From contig QANU01044385.1 of the NCBI GenBank assembly GCA_003254905.1, positions 305,772 to 369,771 of the forward strand: a DNA stretch of 64,000 nt, written 5' to 3'. The notes beneath the pieces were generated by a model. That model had not been told where the DNA came from and made no database searches. It saw nothing but the letters and a program-made list of their open reading frames with translations. Below are positions 24,111-34,212 of this stretch, piece after piece. Position numbers and translations under genes: made by a program. This DNA is from Nissolia schottii. Taxonomy: Eukaryota > Streptophyta > Magnoliopsida > Fabales > Fabaceae. Numbering within the stretch: position 1 is the first letter of the stretch; every line of letters starts with the position of its first letter.

Positions 24111-25511
24111 TTAATTTGTGTTGCCAACAATCATTTGACTGATGAATCGGTTGACGTTATTATCAGAAGTACCACCTTCACGTAACGCCTCCCTAGCCAA
24201 CTCCTTCATCTCGAATGCCCTCTTCTTCATCTCTCCGGCGTCTGGCCCCTCCGTGACTTCCCAAATGCACCTCTCAATCTCTTCCGCGCTGGCAACCCCA
24301 TCTTCCCCACGCTGGGCTCTCACCCCATTCCGAAACACGCTCTCCACGAGCATGGCGTTTAATGGCTGGTCCGTCCAATGGGGACAGGCGACAACCGGCA
24401 CGCCGGCAACCATCGTCTCCAGAGTAGAATTCCATCCGCAGTGACTGACAAAGCACGCCACGGCGGGGTGCATCAGCACCCTCTCCTGGGGGCACCATTT
24501 AACCACCAAACCCCAGCTCCCTCCGCTGGTTTTGTCCAGAATTAACTGTGACAATTCAGCACAATCTTCCTTGTTGAACCTGTCAGCCGGGTTGAGGACC
24601 CACAGGAACGCCTTGTTGCTGTTCTTCAAAGCCACCGCGACGCTCTCGATCTGCCTTCTAGAGAGGATAATAAAGGAGCCAAATGACACGTAGACAACCG
24701 AGGAAGGCGGCTTACTGTCAAGCCACTTCATACTGTAACCGTCAGCGTTCCACAAGTCCATGCTAACTGAGTTGGCTCCCTTTCCCCACAACAAAAATGG
24801 GGAAACGAGCGGCCCAATGGGATGAATCGGGGTTAGCGAAGCCATGGACTTCACTACCTCCTCCTCAGCCTCGTAAAACGAGGTGCCCAGAACCCATCTC
24901 ACCTTGCCCAGTGATTGGTACAAACTCACGACAATGCCCCTTAGGTAATTAGGGCAAGAAGAGAGCATGCAAGTAGGAAGGTCCCTAACCTCAAACGATG
25001 GCAACCCGGGCAAATTGACCTTCTCATTGGGGTCCCCCAAATCGGGGAACGCGTCAATTTCGTTGAAGTGGCGGTAGTAAATGGAGTACACAGCGGAGGC
25101 TTGGATCCAAAGCAGCGCGCAAGGGATGCCATGCTCGGCAGCGACATCTATGGCCCAAGGACAAAAGGGGCTGACAATCACGCAGGAGTAGTCCTCGTCA
25201 TCAGCTTTAGTGAGGCTGGTGATGAGGTCGGACAGATTCTTTGAGCCTGTTGTTTTAAGAGACTCGCACACTGCCTCGTTGTTGCTACGGTCAAAGTCGA
25301 CGCTGAGGCCATCGGAGAAGAACTCGAGGCGGATCTTGGAGGTCTGGGAGTTTGGGTTTCTGAGCGTGCGGTGGCGTGCTTCTTCTGTCGTGGCTATGGT
25401 AACGTTGACACCCTTTGAGATGAGGCGCTCGGCCAAGTTCAGCATGGGGTTGATGTGCCCTTGGAAGGCTAAGGACACCATGAGAACGTTTACGCTCGTT
25501 TCTGCTGCCAT
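24111..25511 (-). CDS. UDP-glycosyltransferase, UGT84B-like
   Basis: Encodes 466 residues in one exon, a normal length for family 1 plant glycosyltransferases, soluble enzymes that move glucose from UDP-glucose to small acceptors. The N-terminal half has FQGHINPML with the catalytic histidine at residue 19. The C-terminal half has the 44-residue PSPG box at 339-382, opening with WCPQ, containing HCGWNS at 358-363 and ending in DQ; the final Gln favours UDP-glucose. Resemblance over the whole length, including VRDLP (175-179), WIQA (135-138) and IGPLVSPFL (232-240), points to the UGT84B branch, whose characterised members make glucose esters of carboxylic acids such as indole-3-acetic acid. 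The acceptor here is inference. At 113-119 the sequence is VSPFCPW, so the Asp that pairs with the catalytic His in many UGTs is replaced, as I recall for other UGT84 members. The ATG at 25511 is the first in frame. Confidence 0.95.
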   Translation of the reverse strand: MAAETSVNVLMVSLAFQGHINPMLNLAERLISKGVNVTIATTEEARHRTLRNPNSQTSKIRLEFFSDGLSVDFDRSNNEAVCESLKTTGSKNLSDLITSLTKADDEDYSCVIVSPFCPWAIDVAAEHGIPCALLWIQASAVYSIYYRHFNEIDAFPDLGDPNEKVNLPGLPSFEVRDLPTCMLSSCPNYLRGIVVSLYQSLGKVRWVLGTSFYEAEEEVVKSMASLTPIHPIGPLVSPFLLWGKGANSVSMDLWNADGYSMKWLDSKPPSSVVYVSFGSFIILSRRQIESVAVALKNSNKAFLWVLNPADRFNKEDCAELSQLILDKTSGGSWGLVVKWCPQERVLMHPAVACFVSHCGWNSTLETMVAGVPVVACPHWTDQPLNAMLVESVFRNGVRAQRGEDGVASAEEIERCIWEVTEGPDAGEMKKRAFEMKELAREALREGGTSDNNVNRFISQMIVGNTN

Positions 25512-25591
25512 CGTTTCTCGGCTCTCGTGAGAGAATCGAGTGTCAAGGTTTTCTCTGAGTTAAAGCCCTCTCACCTTTGAGGACTACTGTT

Positions 25592-25599
25592 CTTATATT
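25592..25599 (-). promoter_or_regulatory. Candidate TATA element of the UGT gene
   Basis: AATATAAG on the minus strand, about 80 bases before the UGT start codon. Just upstream lies a long ATT repeat. Weak evidence based on position only. Confidence 0.3.
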
Positions 25600-25688
25600 C
25601 TTATCATTATTATTTATTTATTTATTATTATTATTATTTATTATTATTATTATTTAATATTAATCATTTTATCAACTCCCATAAAAAA

Positions 25689-25724
<36 letters not shown>

Positions 25725-25757
25725 TAATAATAAATATAATAATAATAAATAAAGGAA
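25600..25757. repeat. ATT/AAT microsatellite block in the UGT promoter
   Basis: Runs of ATT and TTTA units on the left, then a longer ATT run at 25690-25722 facing an AAT run at 25725-25757. The last part is self-complementary and could form a hairpin. It sits within 250 bases of the UGT start codon. Confidence 0.85.
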
Positions 25758-26679
25758 CACAACATTATAAAGGAACACAACTAGGAGACTGAGTGTTACT
25801 AACCAAGTGAAGAAACTTTGGAAACATAGAAACATCTGTTATGTTTGATGGGCCTTTTGACATGAACAGGTCTCTTGCCACGAAGCATGTTTGCCGCTAA
25901 CCTTTTAACAAATCAGACAAAAGAAGTAAGCAAATCAGACAAAAGAAGTAAATTTTGAATTTTTTTTAAACATTTAAGTTTTATTTCACAGTTAAAGATA
26001 TTTTATTTTCTGTCTTTAACACCATTCTCATATTTCCAATGTGATAAATTGATTTTCTTCCTTATCAGTTTGAATTGATTGAACTACTATATTGCAATTA
26101 AAAATACAAAAAGGAAAAGAATACCTCAACTGCCCAACCAAATCATGGCCAATGGACAAAGAATCCTCTTATGATATTAAGTTTTAATACTGATCAAGTT
26201 TTCCTACAAAATAGAAGGTAAAGAAATCAGAAGGAAAAAAAAAAATTAAGGTTTAGAAAAAATTACTAAAACTTGGCATACTATATTGCTATTCCAAACT
26301 AGAAGTATGAACAACTATTGATAATTTCGTTGTATCCTAGTACAGAAGTAACGATAAGTGGACGGGCTCTCACCATCATATAAAGCAAAATTACTTTTGA
26401 ATAATAACAATAAAAGCACTCAAAGAAATACCTCCAACTTCTTGGAGCGAGAAAACAAGGGAAAAGAAAAAAGAAGTGTTGAGAAACTTGTAAAAGCTCA
26501 AAGTTTGAGACATGCTCAGTATTCCTGGTTTGAAGCTCTGCAAGTAAGGGACAACAGAGATGAAATAAGTCTTAGATATCTCTAGTTACTCTTATTCTGC
26601 ACAAAGATTTATCCTGCTCTAAATAATCAAAGACAACCAAAGCAATTGAGTGTGACTTTGAATAGAATATGATGATGCT
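25758..26679. other. Upstream region of the UGT gene, no gene recognised
   Basis: AT-rich. A 23-bp unit containing AAATCAGACAAAAGAAGTAA is duplicated in tandem near 25912-25955. A 75-codon plus-strand frame at 26358 shows no recognisable domain. Confidence 0.5.
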
Positions 26680-27048
26680 TTATTCACTATATTCTTTAAA
26701 ATAATAAATACATGTTTCACCATCAATTGGCTGAATGTTGACTCCCAGTTGTTTTCTAATAACAGCTAGGGTACAATTCCCCTCTTCTCGCTCATATTCA
26801 ACAGGTCTTAACTGATTAATCAAAATGAGAGTCTCATATCTTGTAATTTCATGACTCAAAAAAAAAAAAAAAACAATAGAAAAAAGAAGAGGATTCATTG
26901 AAGAAGAGTAAAAGATAACTAGTCCTCTGTGAGGGACAAATAAGATTTGGAAAGCACCCAACCATACAAGCCTCAAAGAGAAGGAAAAACCTGTGGTGAG
27001 TTGGGGATGTCATGTTCAATTGTTCATCGCCTTGTTCTTGCAATTGAA
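26680..27048 (-). pseudogene. Unidentified spliced reading frame (gene or gene fragment)
   Basis: Two minus-strand segments fit a spliced gene. The first, 27048-26991, follows an acceptor TATATAG and encodes QLQEQGDEQLNMTSPTHH; it ends in CACAG before GTTTTTCC. The second, 26839-26680, follows a T-run and ACAAG and continues in phase with RYETLILINQLRPVEYERE, then CTLAVIRKQLGVNIQPIDGE, and ends at a stop. The protein-like composition and matching phase are better than chance, but I do not recognise the family and found no complete gene around it. It may be a remnant. Confidence 0.3.
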
Positions 27049-27230
27049 CTATATATCATAAACTCTGAAACATGCTGGAATAACACTATACAAATAAAAC
27101 GATAAACTAGAATGCTGAGCTCCTCCTGCAGCTTTTGTAATTTATTTATTCTATTATACAAATTAGCATTGCTTTACCTTTACTAATGGCTCATTGGGAT
27201 CACTTATTGAGCGTTTCATCGTTTGATTTT

Positions 27231-27566
27231 GTGGACCGGGCTATAAAGCAGCTACCTAGAGAAATGATCCAGCTAGCGACCAAATTTGGGATTGAAATAG
27301 TAGATCATTCTGATATTGTAGTCAATGGTACTCCTGACTATGTGTGCTCATGCTGTGAAGCCAACTTGAAACGTCTTGGTGTTGATTACATTGATCTCTA
27401 TTACCAGCACAGGGTGGACACATCAGTACCTATAGAGGAAACAGTAAGAGATTTCTTTATCTGATGAACCTATAAAATGACTTAGAGCATAGTGCATATC
27501 ATCTCCCTTGGTACAATATTATTAGTGAGTTTGTTGTATTATAGGTAGGTGAACTTAAGAAAATGG
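27231..27566 (+). pseudogene. Aldo-keto reductase gene fragment
   Basis: 27231-27443 encodes IKQLPREMIQLATKFGI, then GTPDYVCSCCEANLKRLGVD and YIDLYYQHRVDTSVPIEET, a clear match to an internal exon of plant NADPH-dependent aldo-keto reductases (auxin-induced PCNT115/perakine reductase type). A good donor (GTAAGAG) follows. The next exon begins after TTATAG at 27545 with VGELKKM and then breaks off into a GC/CA-rich low-complexity stretch. The first exon with the N-terminal strand and catalytic Tyr, and everything after GELKK, are missing. This is a truncated gene copy. Confidence 0.8.
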
Positions 27567-27949
27567 CGCGCGTGCACGCGCACACACACAAAAGCAATTG
27601 AGCAATTGAGCGAGATAAATCATTTTAAAGAAGCAAAAGGTTTCACCTTTTGATACTCCCAAAAAAATTTCCCCTTCTTCTAATGTCCACATAACTTAAT
27701 TTTAGTCAGTTCTTCGATAGTTTCATCAGAAAACACAAGGGAGTGTATGTGCTTTTAGGCATAGCTCAGTTGATGTAGATATGTCTAAACATTGAAAAGT
27801 TTTGTTGTTCCATCACCTGGAACAAACAGAGACAACTACTATATTAGTCATACTAAAGTACAAAGCTGATGGTCTAGCAAGAATAGTCATCATATATAAG
27901 CATATCTTTCTAGCCACTTGAGTGAAGTAAAGTTATAACCACTGACATT
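27567..27949. other. Spacer between the AKR fragment and the satellite array
   Basis: Starts with a GC/CA low-complexity stretch where the AKR homology ends. No gene recognised. Confidence 0.5.
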
Positions 27950-30900
27950 TCCATTTTTCATAGCATTTGACCAGCACTTTTTCACTAAAAATAACTTCTT
28001 AGATTAATGGCCAATTTCATTGGCTATAGCAATGTCTTATTCATCAAAAACCAAGTTTATCAATAAAATGCATTTTTCGTAGGCTACAACCATGGATTTT
28101 CAATCTAAAATGATTTTTGGTAAATTACACTTATCATACCCTGCGACCTTCTCTTTTTAACAAAAAGGACCTCTTAGATTAATGGTCATTTTTCATAACC
28201 TATAGCCTTGTATTATTCATCAAAATTAAAGTTTATCTTTAATATGTTTATTTGTAGGCTATAGCGGATTTTCAGTCTAAGATGATTTTTGGTAAATTTT
28301 AGTTATCATACCCTGAGACCTTCTCTTTCTAACAATAAATGACTTCTTAGATTAATGGTCATTTTCATAGCCTATAGCCATGCATTATTCGTCAAGAATA
28401 AAGTTTATCATTAATATGCATTTTTTTGTAGGCTATAGCCTCGGATTTTCACTCAAATATGATTTTTGGTAAATTGCATTTTTTGTTGAATTTGACTTTC
28501 GCCATTTCACCGAAAATAACTCCTTACGTTAATGGCCAATTTTCATAGGTCATAACCATGTCTTATTCGTCAAACACAAAGTTTATGTTAAAATACATTT
28601 TTCGTAGGCTATGATAGCATTTGATGCACTCTATGACGTTCCATTTTTCACTAAAAATGACTTTTTAGACTAATGGTCATTTTTCATAGGATATAAACAT
28701 GTGCTATTCATTAAAAACAAAGTGTAATGTTTATATGTATTTTTCGTAAGCTATAACCTTGGATTTTCATTCAACCATTATTTTTGGTAAATTACAATTT
28801 TCATATCCTATGACCATATCTATTTTTCACTAAAATTGACTTTTTAGATTAACTGCCAATTTTCATAGGCTATAGCCATGTTTTATTTGTCAAAAACAAA
28901 GTTTATCGTTAAAATCCGTTTTTCATATGCTATAGCCTTGAATTTTCACTCCAAAACGACTTTCGGTAAATTGCAATTTCCTCACCCTATGATTATATCT
29001 TTTTCACTAAAAATGAAATCTTAGATTAATGACCATTTTTCACAGGCTATAATAGTGTCTAATTCATAAAAAACAAAAGTTATCATTAATATTAATTTTT
29101 CGAAAGTTATAGCCTTGGATTTTCATTCAAAAATGATTTTTTGAAAATTACAGTCTTTGTAGCCTACGACTTTCTCTTTTTCACTAAAACTGACTCCTTA
29201 GATTAATGATCATTTTCATAGGCTATATCCATGTCTTTTTTCAAGAAAAAAAGTTATCGTTAATATGCATTTTTTGTAGGTTATAGCCTTGGATTTTCTC
29301 TCAAAAATTGATTTTGGGTAAATTGCAATTTCCACAGCATTTGACCATCTCTTTTTAACTAAAAATAACTTATTAGGTTAATGGCCAATTTTCATTGGCT
29401 ATAGCAATGTCTTATTTGTGAAAAACCATGTTTATCATTAAAATGCTTTTTCCGTAGGCTATAGCCTTGAATTTTCAATCTAAAATGATTTTTGGTACAC
29501 TACAATTATCGTATCCTAAGACCTTATCTTTTTAACAAGAAATAACTTCTCAGATTAATGGCCATTTTTCATAGCTTATAGCCATGTATTATTCATCAAA
29601 AATAAAGTTTATCCTTAATATTCATTTTTTTGGTAGGATATAGCCTTGGATTTTCACTGAAATATGATTTTTGGTAAATTGCATTTTCCGTTGCATTTGA
29701 CTTTCAGCATTTCACTAAAAATAAATTCTTAGATTAATGACCAATTTTCGTAGGCTATACCCATGTCTTATTTGCCAAAACCAAAGTTTATGTTAAAATG
29801 TGTTTTTTGAAGGCTATAACCTTGGACTTTCTATCTAAAATAATTTTCGGTAAATAGCAACTATCGTACCCTGAGACCTTCTCTTTTTTCTCTTTTTAGA
29901 AAATGACTTATTAGATTAATGGCCATTTTCATAACCTATAGCCATGTATTATTCATCAAAAATAAAGTTTATCGTAAATATAGGCTATAGGATTTGATTT
30001 TCAATCAAATATGATTTTAAGTAAATTGCATTTTCTGTTGCATTTGACTTTCACCATTTATCTAAAAATAACTTGTTAATTTAATGGCCAATTTTCATAG
30101 GCTCTAGCCATGTCATATTCGTCAAAAATAAAGTTTATGTTAAAATGCGTTTTTCGTAGGCTATAGCCTTGGATTTTCAATCTAAAATGATTTTCGATAA
30201 ATTGCAATTGGCGCACCCTATGACATTCCATTTTTCACTAAAAATGACTTATTAGAATAATGACCATTTTTTATTGTCTATAGACATGTGTTATTCGTCA
30301 AAAACAAAGTTTATCATTTATATGCATTTTTTGTAGGCTATAGCCTTGGATTTTCTCTCAAAAATGAATTTTGGTGAATTAAAATTTTCGTATCCAACAA
30401 CCTTCTATTTTTCACTAAAATTGACTTCTTAGATTAAATGCCAATTTTCATATGCTACAGCCTTATCTTATTCGTCAAAGACAAAGTTTATTGTTAAAAT
30501 CCGTTTTTCGTTGGCTGCAGCCTTGGATTTTCACCCCAAAATGACTTTTGGTAAATTGAAATTTCCTTACCCTATGACCTTCTCTTTTTCACTAAAAATG
30601 AAATCTTACATTAATGATTATTTTTCGCAGGTTATAATAGTGTCTAATTCATCAAAAACAAAAGTTATCGTTAAAATGCATTTTTCAAAAGCTATAGCCT
30701 TGGATTTTCATTCAAAAATGATTTTTTGAAAATTACAATGTTTGTAGCCTATGACTTTCTCTTTTTCACTAAAAACCACTCTGTAGATTAATGATCATTT
30801 TCATTGGCTATATCCATGTCTTTTTTTTTCATGAAAAAACAAATTTATCGTTAAAATGCATTTTTCATAGGCAACCTTGGATTTTCTCTCAAAAAATGAT

Positions 30901-33239
30901 TTTTGTTAAGTCGCAATTTCCATAGCATTTGATCATCTCTTTTTAACTAAAAATAACTTCTTAGATTAATGGCCAATTTTCATTGGCTATAGCAATGTCT
31001 TAGTCGTCAAAAATCATGTTTATCATTAAAATGCTTTTTTCGTATGTTATAGCCTTGGATTTTCAATCTAAAATGATTTTTGGTAAACTACATTTATCAT
31101 ACCCTGAGATCTTATCTTTTTAACAAGAAATAACCTCTCAGATTAATGGCCATTTTTCATAGCCTATAGCCATGTATTGTTCATCAAAAATAAAGTTTAT
31201 CCTTAATATGCATTTTTTTGTAGGCTATAGCCTTGGATTTTCACTCAAATATGACTTTTGGTGAATTGCACTTTCCATTGCATTTGACTTTCACCATTTT
31301 CACTAATAGTAAATTCTTAGATTAATGGCCAAATTTTAAAGGTTGTACCTATGTCTTATTCGTCACAACCAAAGTTTATGTTAAAATGTGTTTTTTGAAG
31401 GCTATAACGTTGGATTTTCAATCTAAAATGATTTTTGATAAATTACAAATATCGTTCCCTAAGACCTTCTCTTTTTAAAAAAAAATTGACTTCTTAGATT
31501 AATGGCCATTTTCATAACCTACAGCCATATATTATTCATCAACAATAAAATTTATCATTAATATGCATTTTTTTTGTCGGCTATAGGCTTGGATTTTCAC
31601 TCAAATATGATTTTAAGTAAATTGCATTTTTCGTTGCATTTGACTTTCACCATTTATCTAAAAATAACTTGTTAGTTTAATGGCCAATTTTCATAGGCTC
31701 TAGCCATGTCATATTTGTCAAAAACAAAGTTTATGTTAAAATGCGTTTTTCGTAGGCTATAACCTTGGATTTTCAATCTAAAATGATTTTTGGTAAATTG
31801 CAATTGGCGCACCCTATGGCATTCCATTTTTGTATAGTCTATAGACATGTGTTATTCATCAAAAATAAAGTTTATCATTTATATGCACTTTTTGTAGGCC
31901 ATAGCCTTGGATTTTCTCTCAAAAATGAATTTCGGTGAATTAAAATTTTTGTATCCTATTACCTTCTATTTTTTACTAAAACTGACTTCTTAGATTAAAT
32001 GCCAATTTTCGTTACAACCTTGTCGCATTCGTCAAAGACAAAGTTTATCGTTAAAATCCATTTTTCGTAGGCTATATATAGCATTGGATTTTCACCCCAA
32101 AACAACTTTCGGTAAATTGAAATTTCCTTATCCTATGACCTTCTCTTTTTCAGTAAAAATGAAATTTTAGATTAATGACCATTTTTGACTGGCTATAATA
32201 GTGTCTAATTCATCAAAAACAAAAGTTATCGTTAATATGCATTTTTCTAAAGCTATAGCCTTAGATTTTCATTCAAAAATGATTTTTTGAAAAATACAAT
32301 TTTTGTAGCCTATGACTCTCTTTTTCACTAAAAATGACTCCTTAGATTAATAATCATTTTCATAAGCTATAGCCATGTCTTTTTCCATAAAAAAATATTT
32401 ATCGTTAATATGCATTTTTTGTAGGCTAGCCTTGGATTTTCTCTCAAAAAATGATTTTCGATAAATCGTAATTTCCATAGAATTTGACCATCACTTTTTA
32501 ACTTCTTAGTTTAATGGCCAATTTTCATTGGCTATAGCAATGTCTTATTCATCAAAAACCATATTTATCATTAAAATGCTTTTTTTGTAGGCTATAGCCT
32601 TAGATATTCAATCTAAAATGATTTTTGGAAAACTACAATTATCGCACCCTAAGACCTTCTATTTTTAACAAGAAATAAGTTCTCAGATTAATGGTCATTT
32701 TTATAGCCTATAGCCATGTATTATTCATCAAAAATAAATTTTATCGTAAATATGCATTTTTTTTGTAGGCTATATGCTTGGATTTTCACTCAAATATGAT
32801 TTTAAGTAAATTGCATTTTCCGTTGCATTTGACTTTCTCCATTTATCTAAAAATAACTTGTTAATTTAATGCCAATTTTCATAGGCTCTAGCCATGTCAT
32901 ATTCGTCAAAAATAAAGTTTACGTTAAAATGTGTTTTTTGAAGGCTATAATGTTGGATTGTCAATCTTAAATGATTTTCGGTAAATTACAAATATCGTGC
33001 CCTGAGACCTTCTCTTTTTTTTAAAAAAAAACTGACTTCAGAGATTAATGGTCATTTTCATAACCTATAGCCATGTATTATTCATCAAAAATAAATTTTA
33101 TCGTTAATATGCATTTTTTTTGTAGGCTATAGCCTTGGATTTTCACTCAAATATGATTTTATGTAAATTGCATTTTCCGTTTTTCACCATTTATCTAAAA
33201 ATAACTTGTTAATTTATTGGCCAATTTTCATAGGCTCTA
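27950..33239 (+). repeat. 177-bp satellite array, left arm (about 30 monomers)
   Basis: Tandem monomers carry recognisable landmarks in fixed order: CATAGGCTATAGCCATGTC, GTCAAAAACAAAGTTTATCG, GTAGGCTATAGCCTTGGATT, AAAATGATTTTTGGTAAATT, CCTTCTCTTTTTCACTAAAA and GACTTCTTAGATTAATGGCC. Positions of the GGATTTTC landmark counted by hand from 28094 to 33137 are mostly 176-179 bases apart. Shorter intervals include one of 142 near 31.8 kb and a pair summing to 318 near 28.6 kb, each about 35 bases short. CATAGGCTATAGCC-type sequence occurs twice per monomer, suggesting an older half-unit. No protein is encoded. Confidence 0.95.
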
Positions 33240-34112
33240 GCAATGTCCATGGTTATCAAACTCGCGAGTTTAAGTAAACTCGTGGAGCCTCCGTAAACTC
33301 AGATCGTAAACTAGGATCGTAAACTCGTACGAGTTTACCTATTATTAAAAAAATATTTTAAAAAATTATTATGCTACAAAAATATATTTAATAAAACTTG
33401 AAATTCATAAATACATTTACCTCCATAACAAATCACAAATAAAGATGAAATATATGAGTTCTATGTTCAATTCATACATAATACATAATACATATGTTTG
33501 AATCAGAATTCAGTGATGACTTCGAGGGGCATGCCCTTTGTTTCTAGAACCTTCAAGAACACAAATATCCAGGAGATGACACACACAACATCATAAACAC
33601 TGAAGATACCAGCCAGTTCCATAGTATTGACTACTGAACATCACAGGAAGCGAGTATGTGACGATGATGTCTCCAATCTATAACACTAAAGCACAAATAG
33701 CGATGCAAAGGCCACGCACCCTGGTGGGAAAGATCCCTGAGTAAAGGATGAAATACATACGATGGATTAGCGACGGAGCACGATGGAGGAGCACAACGGA
33801 GCATGATGAAGCACAATTGTAGGCGCAACTGTAAATGATAACTCTAAAACACTTAAATGACCTAAATCTAAAAACTGATAGATATGCAAAACAACATCAA
33901 ACTTGTTTTGTCCTTAAAAAAAAAAAACTTGCCTGTGTGGTAAACTCGTGAACTCGGCAGTAAACTCGCGATTTTATGCGAGTTTACCTGAGTTTGCCCG
34001 ATTTTACCCAGAAACGAGTTTATATGCAAGTTAGCTCGATTTTGCTACGTAAACTCGTAAACTTGTACAAGTTTACGAGTTAACTCACGATTTTGATAAC
34101 TATGGATATGTC
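33240..34112. mobile_element. hAT-like non-autonomous element inserted in the array
   Basis: The element runs from 33248 to 34104 (857 bases). The left end CATGGTTATCAAA and the complement of the right end CATAGTTATCAAA form an inverted terminal repeat. They are flanked by GCAATGTC (33240-33247) and GATATGTC (34105-34112), matching at 6 of 8 positions as a decayed hAT target duplication. The satellite sequence resumes in register across the insertion. Words based on GTAAACTCG and CGAGTTTAC crowd both ends. No transposase ORF is present. Confidence 0.8.
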
Positions 34113-34195
34113 ATTTTCATCAAAAACAAAGTTTATGTTAAAATGCATTTTTCATATTCTATAGCATTAGATTTTCAATTTAAAATGATTTTTGG
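34113..34195 (+). repeat. Last partial monomer of the left arm
   Basis: Continues the monomer interrupted by the hAT-like element (TCATCAAAAACAAAGTTTAT, then AAAATGATTTTTGGTAAA) and stops at the inversion point. Confidence 0.85.
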
Positions 34196-34212
34196 TAAAA
34201 AAAAATCATTTT
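34182..34212. repeat. Palindrome at the inversion point of the array
   Basis: AAAATGATTTTT (34182-34193), a three-base centre, and A-rich sequence ending in AAAAATCATTTT (to 34212) form a short palindrome exactly where monomer direction switches. Confidence 0.8.

Noticed and set aside
30511..30729. 72-codon frame in the satellite with an internal repeat
   Set aside because: It is satellite monomers read in one frame, interrupted in neighbouring monomers.
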